Assembly: GCA_022745215.1 (NCBI GenBank)
Contig: JAIIWC010000043.1
Location: forward strand, 1 to 17,129
Direction of reading: 5' to 3'
From: Collinsella sp.
GTDB lineage: Bacteria > Actinomycetota > Coriobacteriia > Coriobacteriales > Coriobacteriaceae
Length of the DNA stretch: 17,129 bases
The first letter of the stretch is position 1, and each line of letters starts with the position of its first letter. Positions 13,977 to 17,129 of this stretch are shown here, one piece after another. Below the pieces are notes generated by a model. The model saw only the letters and a list, made by a program, of their open reading frames with translations. It made no database searches and had not been told where the DNA came from. Made by a program: the position numbers and the translations under genes.

Positions 13977-14369
13977 ATGCGTATCCGCATCGTGTGCCCC
14001 GTGAGCTGCGCCTATGAGGGCGACGCTGCGTTTGTGTCGATTCCGTCCACGGATGGCGAGTTTGGCGTCCTGCCTGCTCACTCCAGCGAGATCTGTACGA
14101 TCGACCGCGGTTACGTTCGCGTTTCCGATAAGGCCATGGGCACTGTCGACCACACGTTTGCCGTGGCCGGCGGCTATGCCCAGGTTGCGGACGATGTCGT
14201 GACCGTTCTCGCCGAGCGCGCTTGCGATTTGGCGACCGTCGATGCCGACAAGCTTAAAGCTGATATTCAAGGTTTTGAAGAGAAGCTGGGTAATTTGTCG
14301 GAGGATGATGCACGCCGCGCCTACCTCTATAATGAAATCGCATGGTGTAAGCTCAAGCTTGCCCAATAG
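13977..14369 (+). CDS. atpC: ATP synthase F1 subunit epsilon
   Basis: Epsilon joins gamma to the c-ring and can inhibit ATP hydrolysis. The 130-residue protein has the N-terminal beta-sandwich with the family signature GEFGVLPAHSSEI and the strand AVAGGYAQVADDVVTVLAE, then a C-terminal pair of helices (ADKLKADIQGFEEKLG and ARRAYLYNEIAWCKLKLAQ). The ATG follows the atpD stop by 3 nt and uses GGGGGAG at 13961-13967. It is the last gene of the atp operon, followed by an intrinsic terminator. Confidence 0.96.
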   Translation: MRIRIVCPVSCAYEGDAAFVSIPSTDGEFGVLPAHSSEICTIDRGYVRVSDKAMGTVDHTFAVAGGYAQVADDVVTVLAERACDLATVDADKLKADIQGFEEKLGNLSEDDARRAYLYNEIAWCKLKLAQ

Positions 14370-14405
14370 TCAAACGATTTAGCGTTCGACCATTTGCGAA
14401 CACAT

Positions 14406-14444
14406 CATGCCCGGGATGGCCTAGCCACCCCGGGCATGCTTTTT
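14406..14444 (+). terminator. Intrinsic terminator after atpC, directly ahead of murA
   Basis: CATGCCCGGG (14406-14415) pairs perfectly with CCCGGGCATG (14429-14438). After one A·C mismatch, TGGC (14417-14420) pairs with GCCA (14424-14427) around a CTA loop. TTTTT follows at 14440-14444. This is a strong rho-independent terminator. It ends just 1 nt before the murA ribosome-binding site AAAGGG (14446-14451). Confidence 0.88.
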
Positions 14445-14457
14445 GAAAGGGTAGACC

Positions 14458-15741
14458 TTGGATATTATCCGCGTTGAGGGTGGCCACGCCATCGGAGGCT
14501 CCGTGCCCGTCTCGGGCGCCAAGAACTCCGCGCTCAAACTCATGGCGGCAACGCTTCTGGCGCCGGGCAAGACGACGCTGCAGAACGTGCCCGATATTTC
14601 CGATGTCCACGTGATGGGCAAGGTGCTCAAGGGCATGGGCGCTACGATCGATGTTCTCGACGAGCACACGCTCGAGATTGATACCTCTCAGGTCGATTCA
14701 TGGGAGGCCCCCTACGAGCTCGTTGCCAAGATGCGCGCTTCCACCGCCGTCATGGGACCCCTGCTGGGCCGCTTCCATCGCGCCAAAATTGCCATGCCGG
14801 GCGGCTGCAACCTGGGTGCTCGCAAGATCGATATGCACATTCTTGGTCTTGAGGCCCTGGGCGTTGAGTTCGATACCGCCCACGGTTACATCAACGCTAA
14901 TGCGCCCCAAGGTCTGCGCGGTACCACCGTCACGCTCGAGTTCGCCAGCGTCGGTGCGACCGAGAACCTCATCATGGCCTCTGTGCGCGCACAGGGCACC
15001 ACGGTTATCGACAATGCCGCCCGCGAGCCCGAGATCGTCGATCTCGCTAACATGCTCAACGAGATGGGCGCCAAGATTGTTGGCGCCGGTACGCCCGTCG
15101 TGACTATCGAAGGCGTGGAAGAGCTCCATCCCGTTACCCATCGCGTGGTGGGCGACCGCATCGAGGCCGGTACCTTTATCGTTGCCGGTGCGTTGATGGC
15201 CGACGATCGCGGTGTCGATGTCACGGGCTTTTGCCCCATTCACTTGGGCATGGTGCTCAAGAAGATGGAGCTCATGGGTATCGACTGCGAGCGCGTCGAG
15301 GATGGCGTCCATGTGAACCGTGCCGAGCGTATCAAGCCGGTCGACATCCAGACGCTTCCGTTCCCCGGTTTCCCGACCGACATGCAGGCGCAGATTATGG
15401 TGCTCTCCGCCCTTGCCGACGGTAGTTCCGTTATTACCGAAAACATCTTCGAGAATCGCTTTATGTTTGCCTCTGAGCTGGTGCGCATGGGTGCCGACAT
15501 TCGTATCGAGAGCCATCATGCCATGATTCATGGCGTCAAGGGCTTCTCGGGTGCACAGGTTACCTCGCCCGATCTGCGCGGCGGAGCGGCCCTCGTCGTA
15601 GCGGGCTTGATCGCCGACGGGACGACCGAGGTTTCGGCTATCCATCACATCAAGCGCGGCTACGAGCAGTTTGTCGAAAAGCTGCAGGCGCTTGGCGCGC
15701 ATGTCGAGCATGCTACCGTCCCCGATCCCGTCATCTACTAA
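14458..15741 (+). CDS. murA: UDP-N-acetylglucosamine 1-carboxyvinyltransferase (MurA)
   Basis: MurA transfers enolpyruvate from PEP to UDP-GlcNAc, the first committed step of peptidoglycan synthesis. The 427-residue protein has the substrate-binding K22-N23 in VSGAKNSALKLMAA, R93-A94-S95, and the catalytic loop cysteine C117 in MPGGCNLGARKIDMH, the residue fosfomycin modifies. FPGFPTDMQAQ and the C-terminal GGAALVVAGLIADG also match. The start is a TTG at 14458 with AAAGG at 14446-14450; the protein then begins just as other MurAs do (MDIIRVEGGHAIGGSV). No clear promoter was found between atpC and murA, so it may depend on read-through of the atp terminator. The LCP gene follows by 12 nt. Confidence 0.97.
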   Translation: MDIIRVEGGHAIGGSVPVSGAKNSALKLMAATLLAPGKTTLQNVPDISDVHVMGKVLKGMGATIDVLDEHTLEIDTSQVDSWEAPYELVAKMRASTAVMGPLLGRFHRAKIAMPGGCNLGARKIDMHILGLEALGVEFDTAHGYINANAPQGLRGTTVTLEFASVGATENLIMASVRAQGTTVIDNAAREPEIVDLANMLNEMGAKIVGAGTPVVTIEGVEELHPVTHRVVGDRIEAGTFIVAGALMADDRGVDVTGFCPIHLGMVLKKMELMGIDCERVEDGVHVNRAERIKPVDIQTLPFPGFPTDMQAQIMVLSALADGSSVITENIFENRFMFASELVRMGADIRIESHHAMIHGVKGFSGAQVTSPDLRGGAALVVAGLIADGTTEVSAIHHIKRGYEQFVEKLQALGAHVEHATVPDPVIY

Positions 15742-15753
15742 TACAGGTTGCCT

Positions 15754-16989
15754 ATGTTTAATAAAAAGCCCCTCGCGGATACCACCACCCGAAGACCCTC
15801 AACTGGTGCGCAGGCCAAAATCTACAGTCGCGATAACGTGGCTCGCTATTCCGAGCGCGCTCGTCAACGTCGCCGTAGCCACACGATTCGTCACGTCGCG
15901 CTCATTGTCGTGCTTGGCGTACTGTTGAGTGCCACTACCGCTGCCGGCCTGTGGTTTGCCACCATTATGGGCAAGCTCGGCGATTCTAATGTCATTACCG
16001 ACAATCTGCGTCGGGTTCTGGTTGACACCGATGAGGCAAAGGATCCGTTCTACGTGCTGCTTCTTGGCACCGACGGCCGTCCGGGCGAGGATACGTATCG
16101 TGCCGACTCGATTATCCTGGCACGCATCGACCCCACGCAAAAGCAGGCGACGCTCATTTCCGTTCCGCGCGACACCAAGGTCGAGTACAAGGGCGAGACC
16201 ATGAAGATCAACGCCTGCCATACCGTTGGCGGCGCCGAGGCCATGGTCGAGGCGGTCAACGAGCTGTGCGGTGTTCAGATTTCCCACTATGCCGAGGTCA
16301 GCTTCGACGGTATGCAGGCGCTGATTGATTCGGTTGGCGGTATCGACATTAACGCAACCGATGATGTTGACGACCCCGAGCACCTGGATATTAAGATTAC
16401 CGCTGGCCAGCAGCATATGGACGGTGCCACCGCCCTTACCTATGCCCGCTGCCGCTACACCTATGCCGACGGCGATTACACGCGCATGCGCCACCAGCGT
16501 CAGGTGCTTGGCGCCCTTGCCAACCAGATTCTCAATAACTTCGATGCCACGAAGATTTTTGGCCTGGTTAATTCGCTGTCCGATATGCTCGTAACCGATA
16601 TGAGCGTTCAGGATATCGTGGCTACGGTCAACGCCATGCGCGGTATGGATGTCGACGGTATCTACTCGGCCAACCTGCCCTCGTACGCCGACGACAGCAC
16701 CATGATCGACGGTGTGAGCTACGTCTTTGTCTACGAGGACGAGCTTAAGGAAATGATGGCCCGTGTCGACGCCGGCAAGGACCCCAAGGGCCCCAACACC
16801 ATGGGTCTTTCCGACGGCTCCAGCTCCACGATCGGTGACCTGAACAACAACACGTCTGACGACTACGCAAACGGTACCGCAACCTCATCGGTCAGCTCTG
16901 ACGATTCCGATGACTCAAGCGATTCGAGCGATTCGGACTACTACGAAGAGCCCACCGGCGACGGCAACGGCTACGAAGCCAACTACTAG
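15754..16989 (+). CDS. LytR-CpsA-Psr (LCP) family cell-envelope protein
   Basis: LCP proteins transfer undecaprenyl-linked glycopolymers onto peptidoglycan outside the cell. The 411-residue product has a basic cytoplasmic N-terminus (about 1-47, with ARQRRRSHTIRH), one membrane helix (about 48-71), and the LCP domain (about 98-300). The domain shows LLLGTDGR, the Y-R-A-D-S motif (R116, D118), SVPRDTKV (R139, D140) and the arginine cluster around LTYARCRYTYADGDYTRMRHQRQ. The tail after about residue 340 is low-complexity, rich in Ser, Asp, Gly and Asn. ATG 15754 has AGG at 15745-15747; a TTG two codons earlier is possible but overlaps that site. It probably shares a transcript with murA. Several LCP paralogues are usual, so no symbol is given. 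Confidence 0.93.
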   Translation: MFNKKPLADTTTRRPSTGAQAKIYSRDNVARYSERARQRRRSHTIRHVALIVVLGVLLSATTAAGLWFATIMGKLGDSNVITDNLRRVLVDTDEAKDPFYVLLLGTDGRPGEDTYRADSIILARIDPTQKQATLISVPRDTKVEYKGETMKINACHTVGGAEAMVEAVNELCGVQISHYAEVSFDGMQALIDSVGGIDINATDDVDDPEHLDIKITAGQQHMDGATALTYARCRYTYADGDYTRMRHQRQVLGALANQILNNFDATKIFGLVNSLSDMLVTDMSVQDIVATVNAMRGMDVDGIYSANLPSYADDSTMIDGVSYVFVYEDELKEMMARVDAGKDPKGPNTMGLSDGSSSTIGDLNNNTSDDYANGTATSSVSSDDSDDSSDSSDSDYYEEPTGDGNGYEANY

Positions 16990-16990
16990 A

Positions 16991-17129
16991 GTTACGCGGT
17001 TTTACCAAACCGCGTAACCGCTTGACGCTACGCGGGCCGCATTTGGACAATCTGACGTTCAACTTCAAGGGCGCGACCAGAAGGTCAGCGCCCTTTCGTT
17101 TCACGTCACCTTGTCTCAAATGCGACCCG
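16991..17129 (+). repeat. Structured intergenic element, copy 2 (runs to the window edge)
   Basis: It begins with a perfect 12-bp hairpin, GTTACGCGGTTT (16991-17002) and AAACCGCGTAAC (17007-17018), with the same TACC loop as copy 1. The linker holds GACGCTACGCG (17024-17034). The outer stem pairs GCATTTG (17039-17045) with CAAATGC (17117-17123). After a bulged T17116 it continues as GACAA (17046-17050) with TTGTC (17111-17115). The inner stem AAGGGCGC (17067-17074) pairs with GCGCCCTT (17088-17095), with one bulged A17087, capped by GACC-AGAA-GGTC (17075-17086). The inner hairpin plus the following TTT could terminate the murA-LCP transcript. The 3' boundary may lie beyond the window. Confidence 0.75.

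Overview
The window reads as a chromosomal core region of a high-GC actinobacterium, most likely class Coriobacteriia and probably Collinsella or a close relative. This rests on the GC-rich codon choice, the overall look of the proteins (for example the GDRKTGKT nucleotide-binding loop in the ATP synthase alpha subunit) and recalled resemblance, not on a database search. All recognised genes lie on the + strand.

Layout. Positions 1-380 are non-coding and rich in inverted repeats, leading into prfA (release factor 1, 381-1448). A structured intergenic repeat (1451-1593) and about 440 nt of non-coding, more AT-rich DNA separate prfA from prmC (2038-3288). PrmC is the enzyme expected to methylate the GGQ glutamine of RF1. 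An AT-rich promoter/operator then drives a hicAB toxin-antitoxin pair (3357-4000). Next come a Sua5/YrdC-family threonylcarbamoyl-AMP synthase (4135-4878) and a glycerol kinase (4892-6433), apparently co-transcribed, and then upp (6557-7204) behind a hairpin-rich leader. A complete F-type ATP synthase operon follows: a small membrane protein in the atpI position, then atpB, E, F, H, A, G, D and C (7486-14369), with tight spacing and overlapping stop/start codons. A strong intrinsic terminator-like hairpin sits between atpC and murA (14458-15741, TTG start). murA is followed at once by a LytR-CpsA-Psr envelope protein (15754-16989). The window ends in a second copy of the structured repeat (16991-17129).

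How it fits together. RF1 and PrmC act in translation termination. Sua5 supplies the t6A tRNA modification. Upp salvages uracil, GlpK feeds glycerol into central metabolism, and the atp operon couples proton flow to ATP. MurA and the LCP protein begin peptidoglycan precursor synthesis and attach glycopolymers to the wall.

The most interesting signal is the pair of intergenic elements, one 3 nt after the prfA stop and one 2 nt after the LCP stop. They share the same architecture: a first hairpin with a TACC loop, a conserved GACGCT(A/G)CGCG linker, then a long bulged stem capped by an invariant GACC-AGAA-GGTC hairpin. The stems differ in sequence but stay paired, with bulges at the same places. 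That is covariation, and it suggests a dispersed structured RNA or mobile hairpin family. Secondary points are a PrmC with a large Ala/Glu-rich insertion, a Sua5 protein with an inserted loop, a b subunit with a signal-peptide-like N-terminus, a GlpK with an altered phosphate loop, and a terminator placed just before the murA ribosome-binding site.
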